The notes below the pieces were generated by a model. The model searched no databases and was not told the origin of the DNA. It worked only from the letters and a program-made list of their open reading frames with translations. Source: Acanthosepion lycidas (taxonomy: Eukaryota; Mollusca; Cephalopoda; Sepiida; Sepiidae). Taken from it: a stretch of 64,000 bases of DNA. The DNA lies in contig OZ010596.1 in NCBI GenBank assembly GCA_963932145.1, positions 77,569,752-77,633,751 on the forward strand, read 5' to 3'. Of this stretch, positions 21,076-32,107 are shown one piece after another. The translations under genes were made by a program, and so were the position numbers. Each line of letters starts with the position of its first letter. Position 1 is the stretch's first letter.

Positions 21076-21076
21076 C

Positions 21077-21437
21077 TGACCACTATACCAAAGTTAAACA
21101 ACATCAAGTCTGGTCAGTACCTAGATGGGTAACCACTTGGGAATACCAGGTACTGTAAATGTGAATGTGTGGGTGGTATAATGGATAATGGTTTGAAATT
21201 GGAGAGCTGAGTTCCAATTCCAGTTGGATTTGTTAAATTTTCTTACATGCAAATACTCTTGTGAAAGGCATGAATCCACCTCTTATCTCCCCAGCTATGG
21301 GTTAAATAATAGAACTTGTAACAGTAAATCATTATCATCTCCAAAAACTTCTTACAATCCAGAAACATTTTCTGGCTTTAAATAACCTCCAAAAGGTCGA
21401 TCAGCAGTAAAGTCGAATCAGTCAATAAAAAAAAAAA
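21077..21437 (+). mobile_element. 5S rRNA-tRNA composite SINE, copy C (most complete)
   Basis: Head: TGACCACTATACCAAAGTTA, then CTGGTCAGTACCTAGATGGG, TAACCACTTGGGAATACCAG and GTACTGTAA. This is the 3' half of 5S rRNA from about nucleotide 40, keeping the A-box, intermediate element and C-box region. Next is a tRNA-like unit (GGTGGTATAATGGATAATGG; GAGCTGAGTTCCAATTCCAG). The body runs to CATGAATCCACCTCTTATCT and CCCAGCTATGGGTTAAATAA. The tail CTTTAAATAACCTCCAAAAG ends in A11. About 360 bp in total. Confidence 0.85.
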
Positions 21438-21439
21438 CC

Positions 21440-22340
21440 CTCACCACTACAATTTTCTCTTTATATCTGACTGATATCTATATATGCTCATAATGTGCTA
21501 CTTACCATCCCCTTCCCTTTCAATAATCTGACTCGGTATCCCTCTAACTTGAGTGGCTCTCGGGCCTTGTATTGGTTGAACGAAAGATAAAAGGTACAAG
21601 GATGCTTCATTTATTTTATTTTATTTTTCTGTTTGAACATTATTTGAATAATTTGGCCATCATTTTCAGAAATTCTCCAAGAATTTTTTTATGTTTGTGT
21701 TGTAACTATGGAAGTAAGGAAATAGAAGCACCATTTCAGCCATTGTTCAGACACGGAAGTACTGTGTTGGCCATATTGTTATGCGTGAATAAAAGGCAGG
21801 AGTATTGCTTCTGCCAGCAGAGAAGTCACACCAGACTAAAACTGTGTTGACATTATTATTATGACCCCCCCCACTTACCAAATTGTGATAGTTTCAAAGA
21901 CTGAAGTGTGTCTTTTTTTTTTTTCTTTTTTTTTTTATACATGTTAAAGGAAATAAAATGAGTGTTTTGTATCGTTTGAAGTTTTTGTCTTGTTCTCTTG
22001 CTATGTCTGGGAATTTTCATTGGTGTAGATTTTTGCATTGATAAAAGTTGTAAGAGTTATGCTAACTCAGCACTTGTCCAGTTTAATTATTTCCAAAGGG
22101 TTTTCTTTTGGTACGGACAAACTCCAAACTCAACTTATGTTTATGAATCTCTTATTTCTTTTTTGGTATTTGCCAGGGAACTGGAATAAAATGATTATTA
22201 TAATTTTTGCATAAACTTTGGTTGTGAAATAAAATGGTTAGTTTTATAAACAATATTTGTACTTAAATTATTTGCATTATACTCTATAACTATAAAAATA
22301 GCAATCTGCCTCATGTACCTTTCAATTTGGCTTATAAATT
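21440..22340. other. spacer, nothing recognised
   Basis: Short open frames at 21572-21850 and 21998-22189 show no recognisable domain or codon pattern. There is a T-rich run near 21912-21938. Confidence 0.35.
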
Positions 22341-22690
22341 ACATCCAGCAGCAAGGACTCTGATTGGGAGATTGGAGGTTTTGAGGAGCATGGTAGCTGC
22401 TTAATTAACTGCTGTTGCTCTCATTTTTTTCCCCAATCTGGGATGGTACCACTGGTTAGGGTCCCAGTTATGGGCAAATAGTGACCCCCACCCAAAGTAA
22501 AATCAAAACACTAGGAAAGTATTTCATAGTAAAAATACCAACAATACATTTTTAAAGAAAAATGACCAGCAGTACATTTATCTGCAGTTGAAGGCATACA
22601 ACTGTGTTCAGTATATTTAGATTTCAGCATTAAATAACTCCATAGATGTTTATATGCCGTTAAACAAAATCAGCCAAACAGCCAACTTTT
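22340..22690 (+). repeat. dispersed repeat family X, copy 1
   Basis: ACATCCAGCAGCAAGGACTC, GATTGGAGGTTTTGAGGAGC and CAGTTATGGGCAAATAGTGA mark the left part. The right part has repeated TTTCATAGTAAAAATACC-type phrases and GTTTATATGCCGTTAAACAA. The same parts in the same order occur at 47550-48080; partial copies at 23020-23130, 55320-55500 and 59425-59700. Class unknown. Confidence 0.7.
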
Positions 22691-22828
22691 TCATGACGTT
22701 AATCCATATCTTGCAATTTCTTAAAGCAATCAAACTCTATTCCAAAATATAATTACAACATAAAACGCATATACCACCACCTTAGTAATTATGTCCAAAC
22801 AAACATGTATATGCCTGAAAGCTGAGTA

Positions 22829-22996
22829 CAGTGTAACCCGGATATAAGAGAGTTGTCGGGACCAGAGACAGTCTCTTATATCCGGGTTTGGTCTAATTTA
22901 TATACATTAACACAGGCTCTAATTTGGGACGAGAGAAAATCTCTCTTATATCCGGATTTCTCTTATATCTGGGTCTCTTATATCCGGGTTACACTG
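22829..22996 (+). mobile_element. pogo-like MITE, CAGTGTAACCC family, copy 2
   Basis: Perfect CAGTGTAACCCGGATATAAG ends. Internal GTTGTCGGGACCAGAGA and CTCTAATTTGGGACGAGAGA. Preceded by TA but followed by AG, so the right flank has mutated or rearranged. Confidence 0.85.
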
Positions 22997-23019
22997 AGCT
23001 ACCATGTATTCAATTGTGA

Positions 23020-23135
23020 AAGCAGAATAACATTTATCACAGTATTACTTCAAAGCTCCCAAGAAAATTAGACTTCAGCATTAAATGACCCATAAGGACT
23101 TGATATGTAATTAAACAAACCAAATCAAAATAAAT
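23020..23135 (+). repeat. dispersed repeat family X, tail fragment
   Basis: CAAAGCTCCCAAGAAAATTA and GCATTAAATGACCCATAAGG match 55430-55490 (CAAAGCTCCCTCC, AAATGACCCATAAGGAGTTG). Confidence 0.6.
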
Positions 23136-23544
23136 CTACCAATCTTCCTTGGGATTAAGCTGCTTGCCAAATGCACCTTACAAAGTTCCTACTAAAAATG
23201 GGTTGTTTTCTTTTGGTTAGACTGACCACATGGAAGATGTTCCCTATTTAATATTATAATAGAATTTATTTCATTGTCTGTGGGTAGCTAGATGATTTTT
23301 GTGACATCTGTTTATTCTTGCAACAGTCTAAGGAACCTGATTGGTCAGTGAGGACTGCTCATCTTTTATACTGCAATTGCCTTCCTCTCAATGGATGGAT
23401 TTTGACCCAGCTCTTATCTAGAATCCAGACTGATTATATAGTCCCACATCTAGAATTCCCTACCTTCCATCCAAGTGGCACTTGATTCTGAAAGATATTT
23501 TTTTTTATTGTCTTTTACCATTTCTTGTCATAAAACCTGGCCCA

Positions 23545-23681
23545 GGGTCACCTCAATCTGGTGTAATGTTTAGCAAACTTGTCTTGCTAGAACAATTACT
23601 ATCGAGTAGTGAGTTCAGTCTTCATTCGGTGCCCCATATTCTTGGCCTTGTGCTACATCTAAGCTACACTTAAGAAAACAC
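23545..23681 (+). mobile_element. tRNA-derived SINE with 16-bp TSD
   Basis: Head GGTGTAATGTTTAGCAAACT; B-box region GAGTTCAGTCTTC; tail TTGGCCTTGTGCTACATCTA. Flanking copies CATAAAACCTGGCCCA (23529-23544) and CATAAAACTTGGCCCA (23682-23697) differ by one base. Confidence 0.88.
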
Positions 23682-24308
23682 CATAAAACTTGGCCCAGAT
23701 AGAATCATTTGCAGTCCACTTAACTACAAGGACAGGGTATCATAGCACATTGTATCTCCATGGCCCTGTGCTAGACTAAGAGAGATTTTTTTAAAATATT
23801 TTTCCTTTTTGTAATAACCTGTGATCATGGCTCTCCACAGATCCCTTTTCTTTATTATTTGTAAATGGCCATGTCATGTCATCTTGGGGAAAAAATAGTG
23901 GTGTAGCTTTCTGTTGTTTTGTATTTGGAGTTGTCCTCTTAGACCGACTGCCAGATAAGTAAAACAGAAATACATCCATTCCTTACCGAAGGGCCATAGT
24001 ATGTTGGAAATTGAACTCGGCTTGCCACTTTCCCTTTGCACACATCCCTTACATGACCATGTTGTTCAGATTTGAAAACTTACTTAAATAAACATACTTA
24101 CCGTGGCATGATGTTAATCTTTTCTGGTGGGCCAATTTACTAGCATATAGAGTGTGTTCCTCACTAGGTGCCATACTATAATATTTCCTTAATTATCTGG
24201 ACATCTTGAGACAGAAATATATAAAAAATTTTGTATAATTGAATGCCTGAATTATCAAAAAAGCATGAAGGAAAAATTCAATTTTGGGGAAAAATTTAAT
24301 TCCTTATA

Positions 24309-24397
24309 TTAGGTTGGTGCAAAAATAATGACGTAATAATGTCGTTTTTTGACGTATTTTTTAACATTATTACGTCATTATTTTTGCAACAGCCTAA
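24309..24397 (+). mobile_element. MADE1-like mariner MITE, copy 2
   Basis: TTAGGTTGGTGCAAAAATAA at the left and TTATTTTTGCAACAGCCTAA at the right, flanked by TA on both sides. It is shorter than copy 1 because part of the central stem is missing. Confidence 0.88.
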
Positions 24398-24734
24398 TAT
24401 CAAGAAATAACATTTTCAGACGCTTTGTTCTAGGTTTTACCAATTTTACTTTTGGTGGAAAAAAAATGCATCTATTTTTGTCTGATTCTGACTGGCCATT
24501 ACGTTATTCTTTCACTAACTCCTGAAGCTTGATTAAAATCAATGTATTTGTAAGGGTAGCTTCTTTTTGAAAGTGCAACCAATGTAAATATTTGTCAAAT
24601 ATAATCTTTGCTTTGGTGTTTGAAATTAGACATTGGGTTGTTGAACTTCAATATGAGCAATATCATTATCATTCTCCTTCTCTTCTTCATTATTTTCTGG
24701 TGTGGTTATAAGTTCATTGATTGATTCATTTTCT

Positions 24735-25047
24735 ACAGCTTATCAACCCTTTGCAATTTAATTTAAACTCAGAAAATATTTTTAGATTGTAAGAATTTTT
24801 TTTTTTTGTGATAAGATAATGATTTAGTGGTACAAGTATTACTAATTAACCCATAGCTAGGGGAGAAGCGGTGGATTCCTACCTTTCCTAATGAATTCAA
24901 CTAGAATTGGAACAAAAATCTCTGATTAATGGTTCCAAGCCATTATCCATAACACCATCTGCACATCCAAGCTTAAAGCATTTGATATTCCCAAGTAGAC
25001 ATTCATTTAGATTCTGACCAGGCTTCATGTTGTTTAAACTATAAGTT
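24735..25047 (-). mobile_element. 5S rRNA-tRNA composite SINE, copy D
   Basis: On the minus strand: TTTAAACAACATGAAGCCTG (5S A-box part), TACTTGGGAATATCAAATGC, the tRNA-like GGTGTTATGGATAATGGCTT, the body GGAATCCACCGCTTCTCCCC and the 3' tail. It begins at the same truncated point as copy B and follows the same Tigger sequence. Confidence 0.8.
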
Positions 25048-25339
25048 CAACCATACCTTAATCTGTTGGGTTTTCATACCCAAAGTCTGAGATTTGAGTA
25101 AGGCATGATTTCTGGCATGATCAAAGCTGTGATAATACAGAAATTAACAAGAATTAATTAAACTAATTTTATCAGTGTTTTTTATCAAATGTTGAATATG
25201 ATTTTCTAAGTTTTCAAAACATTTGTCTGAGATGCAATATTAGAATAGGTTTAGTCCAGAGAATTTAAAAATGTTCAGTTGATTTCATTTTTTTACTCTT
25301 CATTTAATGTCTGGATAATTAAAGATGTACTGTATTATG

Positions 25340-26455
25340 ACATGATAATATGGCTTCTATAGTAAGCCATGCAAAACTTGGTGCTGAACTTACCTATAGG
25401 ATAAATAAGCTTTAATGGGGACCTTCATTTTTTAAAAATATTTTTATTTCATCATTATTTTTTTTATTCTTAATACTAAACCATTAAAAAATAATATATA
25501 ATGAAAACTCTATAATATATTTTTGTATTTTATTTATTATATTACATATTATTATTATATATATTATAATCATTAAATCATCAAAAATTATATATAATCA
25601 AGCCATATAATAATTAACAATGTACATTTATGTATTTCCTGTCTCATCAGTAGTAGGAAGGGAGATAAATCAACTTAAGTTGGTAAATTTCTGAGTGATT
25701 ACTTTCCTGAGTCATTTTAATAATCTATACAAATAAAATATTTATCTGCATTTAGGCAAAATTATTTCCTGAGCAAAATGAACCATTTAATTAATCAGTT
25801 CCTTTACTCCTATGTTTCTTCGATTGCAATCTTATTTGTTCAAGCCTTTCGTGTGCAGCACCCAGATACCTTTGTTTATTAAGTGATTGTCTTGCTTAAA
25901 TTAGTCTTCAAAGAAGTGCTATTGCTGACTTTGTCATTCTGTTGCTAACTTTGTCATTCTGTTGCTAAACTTTTTCTTTTGAGAGATAATTTCACTGTTA
26001 TATTAAACACATAAAATATGATATTGAGCAAAAACTATATAATGCAAGGAGTAATTAATCAGTCATAGAAACCATTTGATGTCTGAAAAATATAAAAAGA
26101 ATGGATTAATTGAATGGTTCATTGGCCTCTGTTTTAGTTGTGAATTTTTATCTCCACTTTATTGAATCTCAAATTTCAAGACTCTTGTTTCGTCATATCT
26201 CACCATTAAAACATTCTAATAATAGCTGTCATTTTAGCCGGCACAGATACACTAGTCATTAATAAATAAAAATTATGTATAATTATTTTAAATTTTTTGC
26301 CAAAATATTTTTTAGACAAGAGCCTTGAATTTCATATAACTTAGGACCTCAGCAGGTGAACGTCCAGCTCTGGTTAAACTAAATAAACATCATGATAAAG
26401 TACATCTATGAAAAAAAAGAAATTGTTTCAACCTCCTTTTAAATAACAATGTAAA
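25340..26455. other. very AT-rich spacer
   Basis: TAATAT-type low-complexity sequence at 25430-25600. No gene or repeat family is recognised. Confidence 0.4.
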
Positions 26456-26457
26456 TT

Positions 26458-26512
26458 GTAGCCTTTCCTACCTTTTGGCTAAAATCAGTCTTCATAAATG
26501 AAGTGTTCCTAG
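26458..26512 (+). ncRNA. possible U2 snRNA 5'-end pseudogene
   Basis: TAGCCTTTCCTACCTTTTGG then CTAAAATCA resembles the conserved U2 snRNA 5' region (CTTCTCGGCCTTTTGGCTAAGATCA), with several differences. The branch-point recognition region further on is not conserved, so if the match is real this is a pseudogene or a snRNA-headed retroposon. Confidence 0.3.
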
Positions 26513-26519
26513 TCCCTGG

Positions 26520-27395
26520 AGATTCTGACCCCAGAGCAGCACCTTCCCTATTACACTAAAAATGTATATTGTCTTGACACCTCTACAAGCCATAGAGATT
26601 GGGTAGTTTCTTGTCATTACCCACTTCGTATGCATGTAGGATTTCACATTAAACCAAGTTTATATCATATTTACCCTCAGCGGTAGGAGAGACAAATAAA
26701 CTTTTTGATATTTTTATTTATTTAAAAATAATTTAAATGTTTTTAAGCAGAATTTGACCTCTGGCTTTTGTTGCAGTTTTTCTTATTCTTAAGCCGTCTC
26801 AGAGTAGTAAAAGTCAATTTTTATGGTTGTAATTGATTTTCTCTTATCTTTCGTCTGTAGCTTATTGATATTTACCGTGTTTGCACAAAGAAAACACCAT
26901 TTGAAGCAGGGCAACCAGCAGTTTTTACAAGTGTTTTTAGCTGAGGGTGGCGGAGTGCAGTGTTTGATTTTCTATGTTTGTCCGTCTCTCTTTGCCTGAC
27001 CAGCTTTCAAATCAAATTTTTTTTCTGCATAAATTTAAAAAAAAAAAATCTATATATGCTATTCTTCATTATATGTCTCATGTTAACATATTTTAACTGA
27101 TATTTTGGAATCTTTCACGCGGTTAATAGCATTTAAAAGAGTAATTGAAATTTCTGTAACGACAAAATTAAATTGTGATATCTACAAATGTTAATAGTTC
27201 ATAGTGATCACTCAATTATCAGTTTTTATTTAATCTGAATTTTTTTATCATGCTGATATTTAAATATAAGTAATTGATGAATTGATTTAATTTTTTATGG
27301 CTTATCAACCCTTTGTGGGTTATATATTTTTATTTATTATCCTCAAATCTTAATGTTTTAGTGCTTTTGAGTTGACTTGCTTAGGGTGAAATAAT
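26520..27395. other. AT-rich spacer
   Basis: No gene is supported. TGGCTTATCAACCCTTTG at 27299 matches the 3' tail region of the composite SINE (compare 24737), so a tail fragment may be present. Confidence 0.4.
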
Positions 27396-27396
27396 G

Positions 27397-27434
<38 letters not shown>

Positions 27435-27441
27435 AGGATGA

Positions 27442-27492
<51 letters not shown>

Positions 27493-27613
27493 AGGATGAC
27501 TGATATATATATATATATATATATATATGAAAAGGATGACTGATATATATATATATATATATATATGAAAAGGATGACTGATATATATATATATATATAT
27601 ATGAAAAGGATGA

Positions 27614-27648
<35 letters not shown>

Positions 27649-27693
27649 AGGATGACTGATATATATATATATATATATATATGAAAAGGATGA

Positions 27694-27738
<45 letters not shown>

Positions 27739-27790
27739 AGGATGACTGATATATATATAATATATGAAAAGGATGACTGATATATATATA
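27396..27790 (-). repeat. (AT)n array with GAAAAGGATGACTGAT spacers (left arm)
   Basis: Nine spacers GAAAAGGATGACTGAT (near 27431, 27489, 27529, 27567, 27603, 27645, 27683, 27735, 27766) are separated by AT runs of 12-45 bases. It continues into the oppositely oriented right arm. Open frames are YIYIY artefacts. Confidence 0.95.
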
Positions 27791-27799
27791 TATATATAT

Positions 27800-27808
27800 A
27801 TATATCAT

Positions 27809-27846
<38 letters not shown>

Positions 27847-27870
27847 CATCCTTATATATATATATGTCAT

Positions 27871-27905
<35 letters not shown>

Positions 27906-28071
27906 ATCCTTATATATATATATATATATATGTCATCCTTATATATATATATATATATATATATGTCATCCTTATATATATATATATATATATATGTCAT
28001 CCTTATATATATATGTCATCCTTATATATATATATGTCATCCTTATATATATATATATATATATATGTCAT

Positions 28072-28112
<41 letters not shown>

Positions 28113-28207
28113 ATCCTTATATATATATATATATATATATATGTCATCCTTATATATATATATATATATATATATGTCATCCTTATATATATATATATAT
28201 ATGTCAT

Positions 28208-28248
<41 letters not shown>

Positions 28249-28337
28249 ATCCTTATATATATATATATATATATGTCATCCTTATATATATATATATATA
28301 TATGTCATCCTTATATATATATATATATATATGTCAT

Positions 28338-28372
<35 letters not shown>

Positions 28373-28560
28373 ATCCTTATATATATATATATATATATGT
28401 CATCCTTATATATATATATATATATATATATGTCATCCTTATATATATATATATATATATATATGTCATCCTTATATATATATATATATATATATATGTC
28501 ATCCTTATATATATATATATATATATGTCATCCTTATATATATATATATATATATGTCAT

Positions 28561-28603
<43 letters not shown>

Positions 28604-28605
28604 AT

Positions 28606-28651
<46 letters not shown>

Positions 28652-28744
28652 CATCCTTATATATATATATATATATGTCATCCTTATATATGTCATCCTT
28701 ATATATATATATATATATATATATGTCATCCTTATATATGTCAT

Positions 28745-28779
<35 letters not shown>

Positions 28780-28804
28780 ATCCTTATATATATATATATG
28801 TCAT

Positions 28805-28839
<35 letters not shown>

Positions 28840-28841
28840 AT

Positions 28842-28876
<35 letters not shown>

Positions 28877-28878
28877 AT

Positions 28879-28915
<37 letters not shown>

Positions 28916-28946
28916 ATCCTTATATATATATATATATATATGTCAT

Positions 28947-28983
<37 letters not shown>

Positions 28984-28985
28984 AT

Positions 28986-29024
<39 letters not shown>

Positions 29025-29026
29025 AT

Positions 29027-29081
<55 letters not shown>

Positions 29082-29400
29082 ATCCTTATATATATATATA
29101 TATATGTCATCCTTATATATATATATATATATATATATATGTCATCCTTATATATATATATATATATATATATGTCATCCTTATATATATATATATATAT
29201 ATATGTCGTCCTTATATATATATATATATATATATGTCGTCCTTATATATATATATATATATATATGTCGTCCTTATATATATATATATATATATATGTC
29301 GTCCTTATATATATATATATATATATGTCGTCCTTTTTCATATATATATATATATATATATATGTCGTCCTTTTTCATATATATATATATATATATAAAG
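27800..29400 (+). repeat. (AT)n array with GTCATCCTT spacers (right arm)
   Basis: About 49 copies of (AT)nGTCATCCTT, the reverse complement of the left-arm spacer core AAGGATGAC. The last six carry GTCGTCC, and the last two GTCGTCCTTTTTC, which restores the full complement of GAAAAGGA. The variants are clustered at the right edge. Open frames of over 500 codons here encode only [12 protein letters not shown] repeats. Confidence 0.95.
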
Positions 29401-29404
29401 GACG

Positions 29405-29797
29405 AGTGACCACAGAACACCTAAGCTCCTCACGTACAGATATTTTCACAGTGGACAAAGGACTAATGGATGGCTGTGGCTCTGATACAAAGATAAACTA
29501 AAGAGTAACCTCTCAGCTGTCAGTGTTCCTCATACAAACTTTGTGTGACTTTCCCTGGATGGAAACAACTGAAAATAGTTGTACCAGAAATTTCAAAATC
29601 ACTAGTATTGACTGGATAAGAGATGAAAAACAATGGTGAAAAGTGTCAGCTAATATTCCTGTGGCTCCGTCTTGATATCCTTTGTTGCACAGTATGTAGA
29701 CCTGTATGCAGGACTGAAGTGTCACATATGATACAAACATAAAAATTGAATGCACTTGTCGGATCCTCATGCCTCAAAACTGATGGGACAATCCATC

Positions 29798-29800
<3 letters not shown>
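29405..29800. other. unassigned unique-looking sequence
   Basis: Higher GC than the array. An 85-codon minus-strand open frame (29513-29770) shows no recognisable domain. Right of it is a (CA)n run. Confidence 0.35.

Positions 29801-29801
<1 letters not shown>

Positions 29802-29850
<49 letters not shown>
29802..29850. repeat. (CA)n(TA)n microsatellite
   Basis: About 20 CA dinucleotides followed by a short TA run. Confidence 0.95.
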
Positions 29851-29851
<1 letters not shown>

Positions 29852-29854
29852 ATT

Positions 29855-30215
29855 GTATATTTCGGCAGCAATCCATCTGTTATACATGTTTCATCAGATT
29901 TATCATCATCTGTCCCTTAAGGAACTGTGTTCCTGATCAATGCAGATTCTTAAATATTTATATAGGATATACTGCAACATATCTAACAGGAAGACTCGCA
30001 TTACAACTCTCTGGCCATAGCTCAATTAGGTCTCATTTAAATAAACATGGAGACCTACCGACTCTATCTACAATATACTTAATGATAATATAAATATAAT
30101 AGCTTCATCTACATATAAAGAAAAGGCTAAAAATAATGGAAGCATTGTTAATAAAAAAGAAAATGCCAACACACTGTAACAGGGTAGAGCTATGGAAGAC
30201 TGATTTATTCTCCCA
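29855..30215 (+). pseudogene. Penelope-like element, GIY-YIG endonuclease remnant
   Basis: Translation gives a C-x(n)-C segment (CPLRNCVPDQC), then NIYIGYTATYLTGRLALQL and SGHSSIRSHLNKHG. It continues in another frame as KRLKIMEALLIKKKMP. This fits the C-terminal GIY-YIG endonuclease of Penelope-like retroelements: IYIG is the YIG half-motif, RL.LHL..H follows, and the helix ending L.I.EAL.IKK..P closes it. The N-terminal RT is absent and a frameshift lies near 30090. It is followed directly by Helitron sequence. Confidence 0.75.
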
Positions 30216-30249
30216 TTATATTTCTCCCATTATGGGCATTATTACATTT

Positions 30250-30941
30250 TACAAAATATATATAAAACGCAGATTGTGTGTGTTTGTACGTTTATATATT
30301 AGATCGGATTTCCTGCATTTTTCAACCGATTTCAACGAAACTTTACAGGACTATGTAAAATTACCTTGCGGTGGTTCTGACAGTGCCAAAAATTGGAAAA
30401 ACAATTGTTTTTGCATGAAATCATTTTGAAAACACGATTAAGAGGCATTAATGAAAGGGGGACAACTCATATTGAGTTATACTTATTAATATTGAGTTAT
30501 CGAGTTATACTTATTATAAAACCCAGGTTGGTTGTTTGTGTGTGTTCGTTTATATATGGGATCGGATTTCCTACATTTTTCAACTGATTTCAACAAAACT
30601 TCACTTTTTTTTGGCAGGTAGTGTTTCTTATTGTCTTGCACACTTTTTTCTTTATTTTTACATTCAGAATGCTTTAAAAATTCCATTTACAAGACAATTG
30701 TTTATAATAAAATTCTATTCAATCAGTAGATTCATAACGATTGAAAACAATGTTTTTGCTTGAGTTTGGGTTTGACCAATTCGTAAAAAAAAAAAAAAAG
30801 GCGAAAAAAAAAAAAAGGCGAAAAAATAAAACTAATTAAGACATGCGTGTCCGTCAACCTTAAACAGTAATAGTTGTCAATTTTATTTTTCAGTCTTTAT
30901 GATGGTTGATACTTGATCTATCTCTTACTGTTTACTGCTAG
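30250..30941 (+). mobile_element. Helitron-derived sequence with two 5'-like segments
   Basis: TATAAAACGCAGATTGTGTG...ATCGGATTTCCTGCATTTTT at 30255 is a Helitron 5' segment. It is repeated at 30511 (ATAAAACCCAGGTTGGTTGT...ATCGGATTTCCTACATTTTT). The 3' part matches the Helitron end at 16146-16295 inverted and finishes ACTGCTAG at 30941, but the GC hairpin that should precede CTAG is missing. No Rep/helicase ORF. Confidence 0.7.
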
Positions 30942-31124
30942 TCTGTGATATAATAACACTAATATTTCATGTACAGAATGGAAGAACTGAAAGGTAAAAG
31001 AATGATGAACATGCTTTGTTGTAAATGTGACTTTTTATAATACTATGACATACACAAAACTAATACATATATACATGTGTCCCATGTGGAGAATAATATG
31101 ACATATATCTACACAGCTTGTGTC

Positions 31125-31222
31125 ACAGTGTAATGGTTAGCAAGCTTGTCTCACTAGAACAATTATCCAAACCTTCGGCCTTGTGCCACATCTAAGCTAG
31201 GCTTGGAAAATCACTATAGCTA
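31125..31222 (+). mobile_element. tRNA-derived SINE, internally deleted
   Basis: GTGTAATGGTTAGCAAGCTT and GTCTCACTAGAACAATTA join directly to CTTCGGCCTTGTGCCACATC; the B-box segment is gone. A flanking near-match TATCTACACAG / TAGCTACACAG may be its duplication. Confidence 0.8.
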
Positions 31223-31798
31223 CACAGTAAAACAGAGTGTAAGGAGAAAAACAAAAGGATGTGTCTTACATAGAATAAGAAGATACTCCTATACCTGGTT
31301 AACAATATTTTGGATGATTTTTAATGAGCATTGTACTTAGACTAAGTTCAGCCTAGTCTGACACAAGACTATAAACATGGGGCACACTGATTTTTATTTA
31401 CTTGACCTCACCACTATCATAGGATATAACACAAGGTCATTTTAGGACTCCAGTCAAAGAGGTCACTTTCATCTATGCATAAGACAAGGACATATTCTAA
31501 AGCCTTTGATGGCAGCTGGTCTACTGCAGAAAGAAATGGCAACCTACTGCAGGAAAAAAAATCTGCCTCATCAGTCGTGTATCGAAAGATACATGATTGC
31601 CTACACGTGCATCATGCATGGCACATAACTGACTGATTCCTTCGGGATGTTAACAGTCATGGCTCTCCAAAACTTTCTTCTTTATAGCTCTCAGCAATGT
31701 TAAACCCTTTATTCTCTCTCTTGATCTCTTTTTCTGCCATCCATTTTTTTGTTAGTCAGCTACTGGATGTTTCCCTTTTTCTATCAATATGTCTTATG

Positions 31799-31934
31799 GA
31801 TGATTTTCTAAACATAGCTTAGATGTGGTACAAGGCCGAAAGTGTGGTACACGCAGTGAAGATCGAACTCACTACTCAGTCATAATTGTTCTAGTGAGAC
31901 AAGCTAGCTAACCATTACGCTACATCAAGGCACC
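31799..31934 (-). mobile_element. tRNA-derived SINE with 18-bp TSD
   Basis: Minus-strand copy: plus strand shows GGCCGAAAGTGTGGTACACG, GATCGAACTCACTACTCAGT and GCTAACCATTACGCTACATC. Flanked by CTATCAATATGTCTTATG (31781-31798) and CTATCAATATGTTTTATG (31935-31952), one mismatch. Confidence 0.88.
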
Positions 31935-32107
31935 CTATCAATATGTTTTATGAGTAACAAGTTCTCAGGCCTTCTTTCTTCATTATGTGTTTTAGAAATT
32001 TCAACTGACTCTCTTCTCAGCATCTTTCTGTAGTTCCCTTCTTCATTTGTGAAGAGATTATCCAGCATTTAGTGCCATATAGGAGGATATATATTACTCA
32101 ACAGTTC

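Larger units (their letters stand above)
24176..25337 (-). mobile_element. Tigger-like element, copy 2, with two nested insertions
   Basis: The right boundary (reverse complement CAGTACATCTTTAATTATCC) is flanked by TA. The left boundary TATAATATTTCCTTAATTAT then CTGGACAT is a plausible diverged partner. The 25050-25337 part matches copy 1 (15744-16021) inverted. Inside are a MADE1-like MITE (24309-24397) and a 5S-tRNA SINE (24735-25047). No intact transposase frame remains. Confidence 0.6.

Noticed and set aside
27800..29400. CRISPR-like repeat array
   Set aside because: Repeats are nine bases with AT-only variable-length spacers, in a eukaryotic context.
27764..29501. Open frames of 522-552 codons on the plus strand and 216 on the minus strand
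   Set aside because: They are translations of (AT)n with a short spacer ([16 protein letters not shown]). All frames stay open because TA-only sequence in this phase lacks stops.
30136..30587. Open frames over the Helitron start as genes
   Set aside because: They join the end of the Penelope-like frame to non-coding Helitron sequence. The repeat 250 bp further on has the same non-coding pattern.
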